Assembly (NCBI GenBank): GCA_900074745.1
Contig: LT598467.1
Location: forward strand, 1,426,001-1,490,000
From: Lachancea mirantina
Taxonomy: Eukaryota; Ascomycota; Saccharomycetes; Saccharomycetales; Saccharomycetaceae
Direction of reading: 5' to 3'
DNA length: 64,000 nt
Shown: positions 9,279 to 18,823 of the stretch, piece after piece
Layout of the letters: every line of letters starts with the position of its first letter
How positions within the stretch are numbered: position 1 is the first letter of the stretch
Made by a program: the position numbers and the translations under genes
The notes under the pieces: model-generated
Told to the model about the DNA's origin: nothing
The model's database searches: none
The model's input: only the letters and a program-made list of their open reading frames with translations

Positions 9279-10541
9279 ATGTCGGTCAAGAGAAGCGGCA
9301 AAGGTTCGGATGTTTCAAAAAACGAGCGGAAACGGTTGAAAACTGGCAATGTAGTGGACCTGAAAAAGAAGAGCTCAGCACGAATTCCAAAGACCAAAAT
9401 CAAGAAGAAAATCAAGCTTTTGTCCAAAACGGTGGACTACTCAATCTGTGTTCCGACAAGTCTGATTGATAACTGCAGCAGTCTCGAACAAATCACGCAT
9501 GCAGTGTACCAGGTTGCAAAGACCGCTACGTTGTTCAACGTGGCAGAAATAGTCGTTTTGGACCTAGGTTCGCGATCGCAGTCGCTGTCACAGTCGACTT
9601 CCGAGCTACAGCAAAAGCACAAGAGTACCAAGATTACGTTCGACGATGCCAGCGCCCCCAGCGAGAACACCGGAGCGCAAGCCACAGAAAAGATCGGAAC
9701 GGCGAAAAAGCAGCCCCGAAGCAGGCTACCACCGGCGTTACTTATCTCTTCGCTGCTACAATATTTTGTGACGCCGCCGTACCTGACGAAATCTGTTTTC
9801 AAGAAGGAGTACATGGGATGCTTCCAGTATGCGTCACGGCTCCCGCGTGTATCCGCACTGCCCTTCATGCGGCACTTGCCCGACGACAAAGGCAGGTACA
9901 GAGAGGGACTTGCGATTACGATGGACAAACCGGGTAGCGGTCGTGCCAAGAAGAATAGCAAACCCTATGGACAGACCAAGTACGTGAACGTGGGCGCAGA
10001 GGAAGCGCTCGAACTGCGCGGACAGTTGGTTCCAGCCAACGTCCGTGTCACGGTCGATGTGATCGATCGCAGAGTCGTTTCGCCTGCAGAGGCCTACGGC
10101 GATTTCGTGGGCGCACAAGCGTCTTACGGGTATCATGTGCGGCTCGCGCACAATTTCGGCGACGTTTTCGTCGCGAGCCCCTTCCAACAGGGCTATTCAC
10201 AGACCATATGGGTCAACAGTGGCGATTTCTATTTCAACCCCCAGACGCAAAAGTCGGAAAGGCTGAACGCTCGTATTGTCGCGATCGAGGCGCTCGTTAG
10301 GCCCTCCGAGGAAGAAATAGCCGAGAATGACGCTGTGACACCTGCAAACGTGCTCGTTTTCTTTGGGAAATGGCGTGACATTACTTCTAGTTTCGAACAG
10401 GCGAAGGCGCAGTTTGAGGGATGCGAAGGCGCGCACCAGTTCTTCGACGGCCAACTCGAGCTGCCAGGTGCGACGCCGCTCGGCAACATCTGCATCGAGG
10501 ACAGTTGCATGGTTGCGATGACAAAGCTCTCGCAGATGTGA
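9279..10541 (+). CDS. SPOUT-type RNA methyltransferase (YGR283C/YMR310C, human SPOUT1 family)
   Basis: The 420-residue product has a basic N-terminus (KNERKRLKTGNVVDLKKKS) and conserved family blocks: DYSICVPTSLIDNC, HAVYQVAKTATLFNVAEIVVLD, LLQYFVTPPYLTKSVF and the glycine-containing C-terminal half (GYHVRLAHNFGDVF, ANVLVFFGKWRDI). It matches the S. cerevisiae duplicate pair YGR283C and YMR310C, here a single copy whose neighbours come from both duplicated blocks. It is longer than those paralogs (roughly 320-340 residues), partly because of a Ser/Gln/Lys-rich insertion around residues 100-150. Family knowledge: alpha/beta-knot SAM-dependent RNA methyltransferases, nucleolar in yeast. The exact substrate in yeast is not something I can state. 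Confidence 0.9.
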   Translation: MSVKRSGKGSDVSKNERKRLKTGNVVDLKKKSSARIPKTKIKKKIKLLSKTVDYSICVPTSLIDNCSSLEQITHAVYQVAKTATLFNVAEIVVLDLGSRSQSLSQSTSELQQKHKSTKITFDDASAPSENTGAQATEKIGTAKKQPRSRLPPALLISSLLQYFVTPPYLTKSVFKKEYMGCFQYASRLPRVSALPFMRHLPDDKGRYREGLAITMDKPGSGRAKKNSKPYGQTKYVNVGAEEALELRGQLVPANVRVTVDVIDRRVVSPAEAYGDFVGAQASYGYHVRLAHNFGDVFVASPFQQGYSQTIWVNSGDFYFNPQTQKSERLNARIVAIEALVRPSEEEIAENDAVTPANVLVFFGKWRDITSSFEQAKAQFEGCEGAHQFFDGQLELPGATPLGNICIEDSCMVAMTKLSQM

Positions 10542-10660
10542 GAGACGCCAACGGCAATGAAAAGCGATGAAGGACCTATAAACCTACCCTGGATGCTGCA
10601 TCTACTTTCTGGGGCCACCAGCGTCTGGTAGCTACCGCTAGAGCCCCAAACCCGTTTCCG

Positions 10661-10700
10661 TACTCACTCTATACTCACTTACTCACTTTCTACCCAGACG
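10661..10700 (+). repeat. TACTCACT-type degenerate repeat, small cluster
   Basis: Successive units read TACTCACTCTA, TACTCACT, TACTCACTTTC, TACCCAGACG. The same motif family recurs about 800 bp downstream. Confidence 0.65.
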
Positions 10701-11493
10701 TACTGAATGACTGAACGTGTCGTTTTTCCGCCTATTGCAGTGACACGTCTACAGTGATCAGAGGTTTCAATCGTCTCGTAGGAAAGTACCATGGGCACTA
10801 CAAGTCCGGGATCCAACTCTCTGACTTTAACAGAAGATGATCGATTAAAAGATTAAAGTGCTCTTTCAGACAAAATAATTATTGCTCAATCAGGTTGTGT
10901 TCAAGCAGTAATGTTATAACCGACGTAGGATCAGACTTTGCAATGCCCAGTATGGCATTGTTGAATATAGCTTAGTACAGGTAGATGTCGTCAGGCCAGG
11001 CCACGTGATCAATGTGCAAGAATAATCCTAGAATCTTTTAATCGATTGGAGACCCACGGAAACCCCACCACTCGCCACTTAGTACTGCTAACCGTCTTAG
11101 AGCTTTTAGTAAATAGTCCAAAACGCTCGAGCTTAATGAAAAATATCTAATGCGATGCATTCTAGTGTGCGAGGTATTATTTGATAGTGAGGGCAACCAA
11201 TATTAGCAAATAGTAGCTTGTGATTCAGGTTCTCAAAAGCTACATATAGAGGTAGAATAATATCTCTGGCTGGTTCGAAATCATGTTCTCAAGTAGTCTG
11301 TCGCTTTGCGAAGCATTGACGTTAACTCGTTGAGAACTCATGCGTACAAAGCGACGCCCTTCTTGCGATCCCGAAGATGACTATGAGATGTTTCCCATCC
11401 ATGTGAAGTGATCGACCTGGCTTACCCACGATTTAGGTGTATGTTTCACTCAAGTGACTGGTTTCAAATGTCTGCTTCTACTTATTTACTCTG

Positions 11494-11638
11494 TACCCAT
11501 CTGCTCGCTTTCTTGCCTTCTACCCACTTTCTACCCGTTTACCCACTTCATACTCATTCCAATCACTCTGTACGCATATACTCATTTTTTACCCGTTAGT
11601 CTCATTCTACACGTCTACCCGCTTTCAACTCACTTCTC
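11494..11638 (+). repeat. TACCCACTTTC-type degenerate minisatellite
   Basis: About 12 units of 8-20 bp built on TACYCRYTTY: for example TACCCACTTTC, TACCCGTT, TACCCACTTCA, TACTCATT, TACGCATA, TACCCGCTTTC. The plus strand is almost free of G. It ends about 155 bp before the BGL2 ATG, so it lies in the promoter or a long 5' leader. Confidence 0.7.
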
Positions 11639-11792
11639 TTTATTTTTAGCACTCAGTATTGTTTACCTTGAAAAGACTAAAATTTTTACATCTCGAGACC
11701 CCATGTTACTGATCTTTCGTCTTGTCAAAATCCAACTGAAAGTCAACCACAAGACTAACAGTCACGATCGATTAGCAATTTGCAATTGAAAC

Positions 11793-12722
11793 ATGCGGTT
11801 TTCTACGGTTTCTTCCTTGGCTTTGCTCGGTGCTGCCACCGTGTCGGCGATTGGCGAACTTGGTTTTAACATCGGTGTCAAAAACAACGACGGGACTTGC
11901 AAAAGCACTTCGGACTATTTGAACGATTTCAACACTTTGAAGGAGTACACGAGTATCGTCAAGGTGTATGCCGCGTCGGACTGTAACACGTTACAGAATT
12001 TGGGTCCAGCTGCTGAACAAGCCGGTTTCACCGTTTTCGTCGGAGTTTGGCCAACGGACGACGCACACTATGAGGCGGAAAAGCAAGCTCTACAAGACTA
12101 CTTGCCAAACATTAAGACCTCTACCGTGCAAGGTATTCTCGTGGGCTCCGAGGCGTTGTACCGTGGCGATTTGACTGCGTCGGAACTTGCCGACAAAATC
12201 GACGATGTGCGCAGCTTGGTCAAAGGCTTGAAAGATTCTGATGGCAACTCTTACGGCAACACGCAAGTCGGTACGGTAGACTCCTGGAATGTTCTGGTCG
12301 ATGGTGCCAACCTTGCTGCGATCCAGGCCTCTGACATGGTTTTCGCTAACGCCTTTTCGTACTGGCAAGGCCAAACCATGCAGAACGCGTCTTACTCGTT
12401 CTTTGACGACATCATGCAGGCTATGCAAACTATCCAGACTGCCAAGGGCTCCGACGTGAACTTCTGGGTCGGTGAGACCGGCTGGCCTTCTGAAGGTACC
12501 AACTTTGAAAGCTCTTATCCTTCGACCACCAACGCCGCACAGTTCTGGCAACAGGGTATCTGCGCCTTGCGTGCTTGGGGTGTCAATGTGCTTGTTTTCG
12601 AAGCCTTCGACGAGGACTGGAAACCAAATACTTCTGGCACTTCTGACGTCGAAAAACACTGGGGTGTTTGGACTTCTGGCGACTCTCTGAAGTACTCGCT
12701 CAACTGCGACTTCAGCTCCTGA
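11793..12722 (+). CDS. BGL2: Cell-wall beta-1,3-glucan transglycosylase Bgl2 (GH17)
   Basis: The 309-residue secreted protein has a signal peptide (about residues 1-19, ending VSA) and a GH17 barrel nearly colinear with S. cerevisiae Bgl2 (313 residues). The acid/base glutamate is Glu120 in GILVGSEALYR and the nucleophile is Glu228 in FWVGETGWPSEGTN. WQGQTMQNASYSFFDDIMQA and the C-terminal WKPNTSGTSDVEKHWGV are further hallmarks. Family knowledge: Bgl2 cuts beta-1,3-glucan and transfers the fragment, making beta-1,6 branch points in the cell wall. There is no GPI signal. It is one of five beta-1,3-glucan genes in this window. Confidence 0.97.
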   Translation: MRFSTVSSLALLGAATVSAIGELGFNIGVKNNDGTCKSTSDYLNDFNTLKEYTSIVKVYAASDCNTLQNLGPAAEQAGFTVFVGVWPTDDAHYEAEKQALQDYLPNIKTSTVQGILVGSEALYRGDLTASELADKIDDVRSLVKGLKDSDGNSYGNTQVGTVDSWNVLVDGANLAAIQASDMVFANAFSYWQGQTMQNASYSFFDDIMQAMQTIQTAKGSDVNFWVGETGWPSEGTNFESSYPSTTNAAQFWQQGICALRAWGVNVLVFEAFDEDWKPNTSGTSDVEKHWGVWTSGDSLKYSLNCDFSS

Positions 12723-12876
12723 ATGAGGGTCGTTCAATTCGCGAGCTCTAGTCTCATATACTATACCCGGAAACACGTTTCGCACCTTTGGACTCGCGAA
12801 AGGCTATACAAAGTAAATAAATAACACTGTCAAGAAGAGGGTGCGCCACGAGCGTCGGAGGAGGTGTCACAGAGAG

Positions 12877-12902
12877 TGTGCCCGATCTAGAGATCGGGCA
12901 CA
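12877..12902. repeat. Perfect inverted repeat, 12-bp arms, 2-base loop
   Basis: Arm TGTGCCCGATCT, loop AG, arm AGATCGGGCACA. It starts 155 bp after the BGL2 stop codon. A transcript reading through would form a very stable stem. Its role is unknown; it could be a 3'UTR element or a factor site. Confidence 0.85.
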
Positions 12903-13039
12903 GGTCCCGAGAGTGGTATCAGATCTCGAGCTCGGAGGCAACTGAGGCAGTACAGGTCACGTGACTCTTAAACAACTCACGAAATGAGATATTCATGTGC
13001 GGAGAAGGTGCCCTAGAAAAGCTTCATTGTCCCGCTCAA

Positions 13040-13050
13040 ATTTATATTTA
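13040..13050 (+). other. Candidate ARS consensus match
   Basis: ATTTATATTTA fits the 11-base S. cerevisiae ARS consensus WTTTAYRTTTW, in an intergenic region. Such matches are common by chance and other yeasts use somewhat different origin motifs, so this is only a candidate. Confidence 0.25.
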
Positions 13051-13324
13051 TTTGATGTCGTACGTATGCGCAGTTTCCGACCGGTTTTAAGCCATATACA
13101 CATGAAGCGAGGAATTGTAAAGTTTCAGAAAGACGTAAAACAACCTAGAGTACCATGCAATTAAAGCGGATTGAAACACACTTCCCAAATAACCATAGAA
13201 CAATTTCCAGGCTCCAGGAGCCTTTAATTGCCTTGCAAATGGTAGCTAAGTTGATAGACACGCGTTTATCACGTGACGTTTGTATCATCACCTCAATTTG
13301 GCATCCCTCCAAAGTGGCCCATCG

Positions 13325-13338
13325 TGAAAAATTTTTCA
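13325..13338. promoter_or_regulatory. Perfect RRPE palindrome upstream of NIP1
   Basis: TGAAAAATTTTTCA matches the rRNA-processing element (Stb3 site) in both directions. It lies 88 bp upstream of the NIP1 ATG. Confidence 0.8.
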
Positions 13339-13425
13339 AATAGTAATAAGAGCTCTGCTCTCTTAGAATTGATTAACTAGAAAACGCTTTATTTCACTGA
13401 TAGTTAGGATTGAAAAAGCGCGACC

Positions 13426-15885
13426 ATGTCACGTTTCTTTGCTAATTCATATGGTTACGACAGTTCGTCCTCATCGGAGGAGTCGGATCTTCTTTCTTCG
13501 TCGGAAGAAGAGCTTTTGAGCTCTTCTTCGGAGAGTGAGGCTTCTGAAGACTCTTTCTTCGATGAGGACTCTGAACCGGAATCAGAAGCAGATTCGGACG
13601 ATTCAGATGGTAGACCATATGGTCCTGATTGGTTTAAGAAACCTGAGTTTAGAAAGGCAGGCGGTGCGTCCGGGGCAAGCCGGTTTTTGAAAAATGCAGA
13701 CTACTCTGATTCGGACGAGTCTGAAGACGAAAACAGGAAAGTGGTCAAGAGTGCGAAGGAAAAGCTTTTGGATGAGATGCAGAACCTTCACAACCGCATT
13801 GAGGCTGGCGAAATGGTACAGGACTGGGTTATGATCTTGAGCGAGTTTGACGCGATGACCAGATTACTGACTAGAGCGCAACAACAGAACTACGGTACTC
13901 CTAACGTTTTTGTCAGGACGCTAGCACAAGTTGAAGATGCCGTAGCGGCAACTTCTCAGAGCGAAATCAATAATAAGGCTGCCGCGAGAGCTTACAACAC
14001 TATCAAGCAGAGAGTAAAGAAAGTGGCCAGGGACCACGAAACGGTTTTGGAAAGGTACAGAGAATCGCCCGAATCATTTGAACAAGAGGGTTCTGCGGAA
14101 TTAGAGGCCAATGGTGGAGGCACGCTCTTTGCATTGGCTGGAAAGAATGGTTCGGACCTCACCTCGGTGGCCACTGGTTCCTCTGAAACCGATTTTTTCA
14201 CGGCCCTCCGTATTGTCATAGATTCGAGAGGTAAGAAAAGTACTGACCACCAAGCACAAATCAAGACCGTTGAAGAATTGTTAGAAATTGCCAAATCGCC
14301 TTACGAGACTATCTTGGCCTATCTCAACCTGATCTCAATCAGATTCGATGCATCTGCTACGTTATCGTACCAACCATTAGATCAGTGGAAAGCTTCTTAC
14401 AATGACATCATCAAATTGCTAACGCTACTCGAAGAAAACATCGACACATACCACGTTACTGAGTTCGCACCTCGTAACGAGACCATCGAAGAAGAGCCTC
14501 AGCCCAACGAATCGGGAGTTAAAGAGATTCTCGGCTCTGTCTTCACATTTGTCGAGAGACTTGACGATGAATTCAACAAATCCCTTCTAAACACAGACCC
14601 TCATTCTAGTGATTTCTTGGACCGTTTGAAGAGCGGACAAGCCGTCTACAACGTGATTCTGAGATGTCAACTATACTTGGAAGGTGTCTTACCCGAGGCT
14701 GACCGTGAGAAACATTTGGCTAGAGTCCTAACTCGTAGATTGGATCACATCTACTACAAGTCTACCAAAATTATTTCCATCATGGAGACAAAAGCTTGGG
14801 AAAATGTGCCCCAGAATGCCAAGTCCCGTCTTGTGACTCTGGAGGGTGCTGCTGACAAGGAATACGTTTTCAAACTAGTTGACACTTTGTGCGAAGTCTT
14901 GAGCAAGCAGAGAGACTTCACTCAACGCAAGCGTGCCGCCTTGTACCAGGTGTACTTCTATGCATTGAACAGTGAGTTTGAGAGGGCGAAAAATATGTTG
15001 TTGTCATCGAACATCCAATCGTCTATCAACAATGCTGATCCATCGCTACAAATTCTATTCAACAGGGTTGTGGTGCAATTGGGTTTGGCTGCTTTCAAGC
15101 TTTGCTTGATTGATGACTGTCACCAGATTTTGAACGAAGTTTCGACAAGCACGCATTTGAGAGATATTTTGGGCCAGCAATCTCTACAAAGAGCGGCTAA
15201 CAACAGCATTAGCGGCAGCACTTCTTCCACAGAACAACTTTGCTTGCCCTTCCATCAGCACATCAACTTAGACTTGATAGACGTGGTGTTTATGACTTGC
15301 TCTTTGCTCATCGAGGTCCCTCACATGGCTGCATTCTTCTCAGGCATTAAAGTTAAGCGTATACCATACTCTCAGAAATCTATCAGACGTGCTTTGGAAC
15401 ACTATGACAAATCGAGTTTCCAAGGGCCTCCAGAAACGCTGCGAGACCACGTTTTGTACGCTGCTAAGGCTATGCAGCGTGGAGACTGGCAAGAATCCAT
15501 CGGCTACTTGAGAGCTATCCCCACATGGTCTCTACTACCAAACAGTGCTGCCATCTTGGATCAACTTGAGGAGCGTGTTCAGGTTGAGTCTCTCAGAACT
15601 TACATTTTCACATTCAAGAGATTTTACTCCAAGCTTTCCGTCAAGAAGCTGTCAGAGTTGTTCGGCTTGAGCAACGAGAAAGTCGTGGAGATCGTGGATG
15701 CGCTTGTGTCTCAATTCGACGTACGTGGATCGCTAGATGAGGACAAGAAGTTCATCACTTTCGAGAAGGGATACGAGATCACCAAGCTAGAAGAAGTCGC
15801 CGTGAAATTGGCTAAAGAGACCAAATACGTGAGTGAACGTTTGAATGAGAAAAAGTACGTTCCTCGTAATAAGCAGGAGTTGTAA
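13426..15885 (+). CDS. NIP1: eIF3 subunit c (Nip1)
   Basis: The 819-residue product (812 in S. cerevisiae) starts [20 protein letters not shown]. The N-terminal tail is rich in Ser, Glu and Asp (residues 12-60), where eIF1 and eIF5 bind and CK2-type sites abound. The body holds conserved eIF3c blocks ([45 protein letters not shown]), followed by a C-terminal PCI domain at roughly 600-780 ([25 protein letters not shown]). Family knowledge: Nip1 is a core eIF3 subunit that recruits the multifactor complex to the 40S ribosome. The RRPE fits translation-linked control. Confidence 0.97.
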   Translation: MSRFFANSYGYDSSSSSEESDLLSSSEEELLSSSSESEASEDSFFDEDSEPESEADSDDSDGRPYGPDWFKKPEFRKAGGASGASRFLKNADYSDSDESEDENRKVVKSAKEKLLDEMQNLHNRIEAGEMVQDWVMILSEFDAMTRLLTRAQQQNYGTPNVFVRTLAQVEDAVAATSQSEINNKAAARAYNTIKQRVKKVARDHETVLERYRESPESFEQEGSAELEANGGGTLFALAGKNGSDLTSVATGSSETDFFTALRIVIDSRGKKSTDHQAQIKTVEELLEIAKSPYETILAYLNLISIRFDASATLSYQPLDQWKASYNDIIKLLTLLEENIDTYHVTEFAPRNETIEEEPQPNESGVKEILGSVFTFVERLDDEFNKSLLNTDPHSSDFLDRLKSGQAVYNVILRCQLYLEGVLPEADREKHLARVLTRRLDHIYYKSTKIISIMETKAWENVPQNAKSRLVTLEGAADKEYVFKLVDTLCEVLSKQRDFTQRKRAALYQVYFYALNSEFERAKNMLLSSNIQSSINNADPSLQILFNRVVVQLGLAAFKLCLIDDCHQILNEVSTSTHLRDILGQQSLQRAANNSISGSTSSTEQLCLPFHQHINLDLIDVVFMTCSLLIEVPHMAAFFSGIKVKRIPYSQKSIRRALEHYDKSSFQGPPETLRDHVLYAAKAMQRGDWQESIGYLRAIPTWSLLPNSAAILDQLEERVQVESLRTYIFTFKRFYSKLSVKKLSELFGLSNEKVVEIVDALVSQFDVRGSLDEDKKFITFEKGYEITKLEEVAVKLAKETKYVSERLNEKKYVPRNKQEL

Positions 15886-16026
15886 TGTAATGATTACATA
15901 GTGGCATGTACAATATGACATACGTGTGCATATAAAGTTCGAAATTGAGCGTGCTGTTTATATTATTAAGACAAAAGATACACTAGTACATTAACTATTA
16001 CTTCAGTTTCATATCATGTCGAGCCC

Positions 16027-17802
16027 CTAAAGGTCTCTGGACCCGGGGCTTCGAGTATTGGCTTTTTTCATGGGACAGTACTTGTATTTTGGGTAAACCA
16101 AGTGATGATGCCCTTTCTCCAGCCGGGAAAATTCTACAAAATGCCGCTTGAACTCTTCTGGCTCGGCATTCCACATTAGTGTGATGATCTGAGCCACTAC
16201 AGTTTGGTTGGCAAATTTGGGGTCAATCGGAAGCAACTCTTCGGTTGTAGCGCTTTGTTGATATAGATGCTTCTCTATCAGGCCCGAGACAATGTCATGC
16301 ACCGCGGGCGAATATAATGCAGATTCGCTGGTGTCAGCGTGGTATTCATCCCAGGAGCCCAGGATAGGGGAGTTTTGAAGATTTTGCCGCTGCAGTATCG
16401 TGCGGCGCAGCAGGCAAAGGGCGTCAAATTCGGAGTCGCAATTGTCGACGGAAGAACAGAGCTCGGCGCACAGCGCGGTGACAATGCTGCAGACTTTCAG
16501 GATAGAAACGGCCTTCATCATGGCGGATCGGTAAAGCATGAAGCTGTTCAAGGGCCGCTTCATCTTGCGCTCGATGAACTCATAGTATTTGTTTTTGCGC
16601 TTCCGGTCGTCGCTCTCGCGTAGCAGCGAGAGCGAGCGCAGCCTCAAAAGCGTGAGATCCGCGAAGGACAGCGATTGCAGAAAATCGTTGTAGCCACTGC
16701 TGGTGCGCACTTCTACCGTGTAGGCACGGTGCGGGCCGCTGGGGTCATCGCACACGGTCGCTCTGGGAAACTGCTTGGCTTGCTCGGGCAGACGCTCGTG
16801 TCGCTGGTCCAGCCAAAGAACTTGGTTTAGAGCGCTGGCGTCGCCGGCGGCGAGCGCCACTTGCTCCAAACGCGTCCTGCGCGCCTGGAGCCTGGGCTCC
16901 CACTCGAGCGCGAGCAAAGCGAGCTTTGCGGTCACGTGACTCTGCTCGAAGAGGCTCGTGACTTGCGCTGCGCTTTCCGCCGCGGTGCCGTGTCTGGCGC
17001 GGAGCTGCGCGGCGATCGCGGCCGCGCGCGACGCGTCCATGCGGGCCACACAGAGCCGGCGCGCCTCGTTGACGCGTTCGACCTTCAGGGTGTCTGCCTG
17101 CATCGCCATCTGCGCGTTGGCGACATACTTGTACACGGCCGGCGTCGCGGGCGTGGGCGGCGTGGGGGACGTGCACAGGACGGGCGACTCGGACCCTGAC
17201 CCGGACCCGGACCCGGACCCATTGCCCGACCCGGACCCGCACTCCAACACCGACCCGGACTCAAACTCAAACTCGAACCCCAACCCCAGCCGGTGTCCGG
17301 ACTCGCAAAAGTCGTCCCGGAGCCCCGGGCCCGCCGGCGCAAGCGCCGGCGCCGGCACGGGCGCGGACGCGCGCCGCTTATGCACGCGTCCGCCCGAGCT
17401 CCACGACTTTCTAGCGTGGCTTACCCTGTCGTACCCGGCTTGCTCCGGGACGGCGCCCCGGGGCGCCAGGCAGTACGTGTCCCACGCGAGCCCGCCGAGG
17501 GGCACGGATGTTGCCGCCGTCTCCGCAGCCGCTTCCGCGGCCGACCCCTGCGGCCCAAACGCGTCTAGCACGTCGAGCGCCGCGGGCTCAAGCCCAGGTA
17601 ACACCCAGGCATCTGTCTCTGTTGTCCATTGCAGCGTGTCGTCCACGCCGTCCGGGTAAAACTCCCCGGTCCCCGTGCGCCACAGCGCCTCGGAGTATAC
17701 TTCGTCGGAGGTGCGTGTTGAAAACATACTGCTCCAGTCTTGCTGTGGTTGATATCTGGCCCCGGGTTTCCCCAGACGCGGCCAATTCTGCCGCGCTTCC
17801 AT
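16027..17802 (-). CDS. HMG-box protein with an interrupted HMG box
   Basis: The longest ATG-started frame gives 591 residues. A TATA-like TATATAA abuts this ATG, so the second ATG at 17727 (MFSTRTSDEVY, 566 residues) may be the real start. The C-terminal part looks like an HMG box cut in two. Residues 414-435 read like helix 1 (MKRPLNSFMLYRSAMMKAVS). About 95 unrelated residues follow, then 531-579 read like helices 2 and 3 (VVAQIITLMWNAEPEEFKRH, then LEKGHHHLVYPKYKYCPMKK). No splice donor, branch site or acceptor brackets the insertion and the frame is open. Earlier regions hold Ala/Pro-rich stretches, FEFEFE and a Gly-Ser run (189-205). The 5' half is about 70 percent GC, unlike its neighbours. 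The gene lies between NIP1 and YOR1, where I know of no S. cerevisiae counterpart. Probable DNA-binding regulator; I cannot name it. Confidence 0.7.
   Translation of the reverse strand: MEARQNWPRLGKPGARYQPQQDWSSMFSTRTSDEVYSEALWRTGTGEFYPDGVDDTLQWTTETDAWVLPGLEPAALDVLDAFGPQGSAAEAAAETAATSVPLGGLAWDTYCLAPRGAVPEQAGYDRVSHARKSWSSGGRVHKRRASAPVPAPALAPAGPGLRDDFCESGHRLGLGFEFEFESGSVLECGSGSGNGSGSGSGSGSESPVLCTSPTPPTPATPAVYKYVANAQMAMQADTLKVERVNEARRLCVARMDASRAAAIAAQLRARHGTAAESAAQVTSLFEQSHVTAKLALLALEWEPRLQARRTRLEQVALAAGDASALNQVLWLDQRHERLPEQAKQFPRATVCDDPSGPHRAYTVEVRTSSGYNDFLQSLSFADLTLLRLRSLSLLRESDDRKRKNKYYEFIERKMKRPLNSFMLYRSAMMKAVSILKVCSIVTALCAELCSSVDNCDSEFDALCLLRRTILQRQNLQNSPILGSWDEYHADTSESALYSPAVHDIVSGLIEKHLYQQSATTEELLPIDPKFANQTVVAQIITLMWNAEPEEFKRHFVEFSRLEKGHHHLVYPKYKYCPMKKANTRSPGSRDL
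17191..17284 (-). repeat. CCCGGA-type hexanucleotide and related coding repeats
   Basis: The plus strand shows ACCCGG/CCCGGA repeats, then ACTCAA units. They encode the Gly-Ser and Phe-Glu dipeptide runs of the HMG-box protein. Such tracts expand and contract easily. Confidence 0.75.
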
Positions 17803-18823
17803 TATATATCCACGACACGCACCGCAAGCCAATGCCGCCCGGCCTGCCGCCCGGCCTGCCGCGCTCCGGCTCGGGGCATCATTTCACCAAATATAGCTCA
17901 CGCCAGAAACATGACCGCGCTCACGCAACGCCTGCGCACCCTCCTTGCACAGACGACTCCGGGTCTCTCTGACCCGCCCAGGCTGCATGCGGCCCGCTCC
18001 CGCCTGGGGATGCCGTCGGGGGCCCACGCCGCGTACGGCGGTCCGTAGCGGCAACGGCAGCTAAACGCAGCGCAAAAGCACAGCGCAACAGCGCAGCCGT
18101 GCGGGGCCCCGAAGGGCCCCGCGGGCTGCTCTGCGCAAAAAAGAACCTGCCGCCGGCAGACGCGGGATAATGTTGGGACTGGGGCCCGGTGTGGGGTGAG
18201 CGCGCCGGATTAACCCCTGGCCCGGTTCTCCACAGATGCGGCCACCGAGCCCGAACTGGCGTGCCGATCCCAAAAGCAACCGGGCTCTGCGGCCGCGCTC
18301 TGCGGCCGAACTACCACAAAAGAGGAAACGGTTGCTCGTTTGTGGGTATAGCTTAAAGTTGCATATTATTGCGGAGAAGGTGCATGGGTTGTGTGGGGCA
18401 CGCCCGGACCCGGTTGGCAACAGCGGCCCGGGCCGCCGGACGCGCTGGGGACCAAGGCGGGAGTGGCGGAAGCCCCGGGGCGCGGAAGCCCCGGAACGAG
18501 GCGGGCTCGCGGAGGAGAGCGGCGGAGCGCGGCGGAGCGCGGCAAAGCGCATAGGCGTGGAGGAGAGGAAAGGCACAAGGAGGGAGGGCAAAAGGGGCGA
18601 AGGCAAAAGAGGGAAAGGCAGAAAGAGATCACGTGGGTGCAAAGTACAGGTAAGGCGATCGGCGGTTCTCTCGTATGTTCAATTATTCAATTTTCATTGC
18701 AAAGGTATATATATTAAAATGGATAAATAGTTAAATGTAAAAGGTTTCTGCCGCACAAAACGCTGGCAGGAACAACAGCGGTATGATATAAATACAAGGT
18801 GCAACTGTCTTTTTTCTTTTCTT
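17803..18823. other. GC-rich intergenic patch upstream of the HMG-box gene
   Basis: About 1 kb between the HMG-box ATG and the YOR1 stop codon. GC is very high for this window; 18421-18480 has 50 of 60 bases G or C. It holds short direct repeats (GCTCTGCGGCCG twice near 18285-18308, CTGCCGCCCGG twice near 17842) and two CGGCCG sites. Long spurious open frames on both strands are a by-product of the composition. From about 18650 the DNA turns AT-rich towards the YOR1 3' end. Confidence 0.65.
17804..17810 (-). promoter_or_regulatory. TATA-like element of the HMG-box gene
   Basis: The minus strand reads TATATAA directly before the ATG at 17802, about 80 bp before the ATG at 17727. That spacing suits the downstream ATG as the start. 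Confidence 0.45.

Larger units (their letters stand above)
10542..11792. other. Long intergenic region upstream of BGL2
   Basis: 1.25 kb with no gene recognised. It contains two clusters of a degenerate pyrimidine-rich TACYCAYTTTC-type repeat (10661-10700 and 11494-11638) and a CACGTG-type E-box at about 11002. A short frame through the second cluster is a low-complexity artefact. Confidence 0.6.
12723..13425. other. Intergenic BGL2-NIP1
   Basis: 703 bp holding the BGL2 3' end, a strong 12-bp-arm hairpin (12877-12902), CACGTG-type sites near 12958 and 13270, an ARS-consensus match (13040-13050) and the NIP1 RRPE (13325-13338). Confidence 0.6.

Noticed and set aside
11268-11285. B-box-like GGTTCGAAATC suggesting a tRNA gene
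   Set aside because: No matching A box, acceptor stem or cloverleaf is present around it. No other tRNA-like structure was found in the window.
11454-11789. 111-codon frame upstream of BGL2
   Set aside because: It runs through the TACYCAYTTTC-type repeats; the Leu/Tyr/Thr-rich product looks like translated low-complexity DNA and resembles no protein family.
16213-16497. Intron splitting the HMG box
   Set aside because: No GTATGT-type donor or TACTAAC branch site is present on the minus strand, and the segment stays in frame with ordinary residue composition.
16958-17659. Long antisense frame inside the HMG-box gene
   Set aside because: The GC-rich repeats keep several frames open. The product is a Pro/Asp repeat mirror of the Gly-Ser tract, with no domain.
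18061-18730. Several 88-193 codon frames on both strands of the GC-rich patch
   Set aside because: Stops are rare because of composition. The products are Arg/Gly/Pro-rich in every frame with no recognisable domain.
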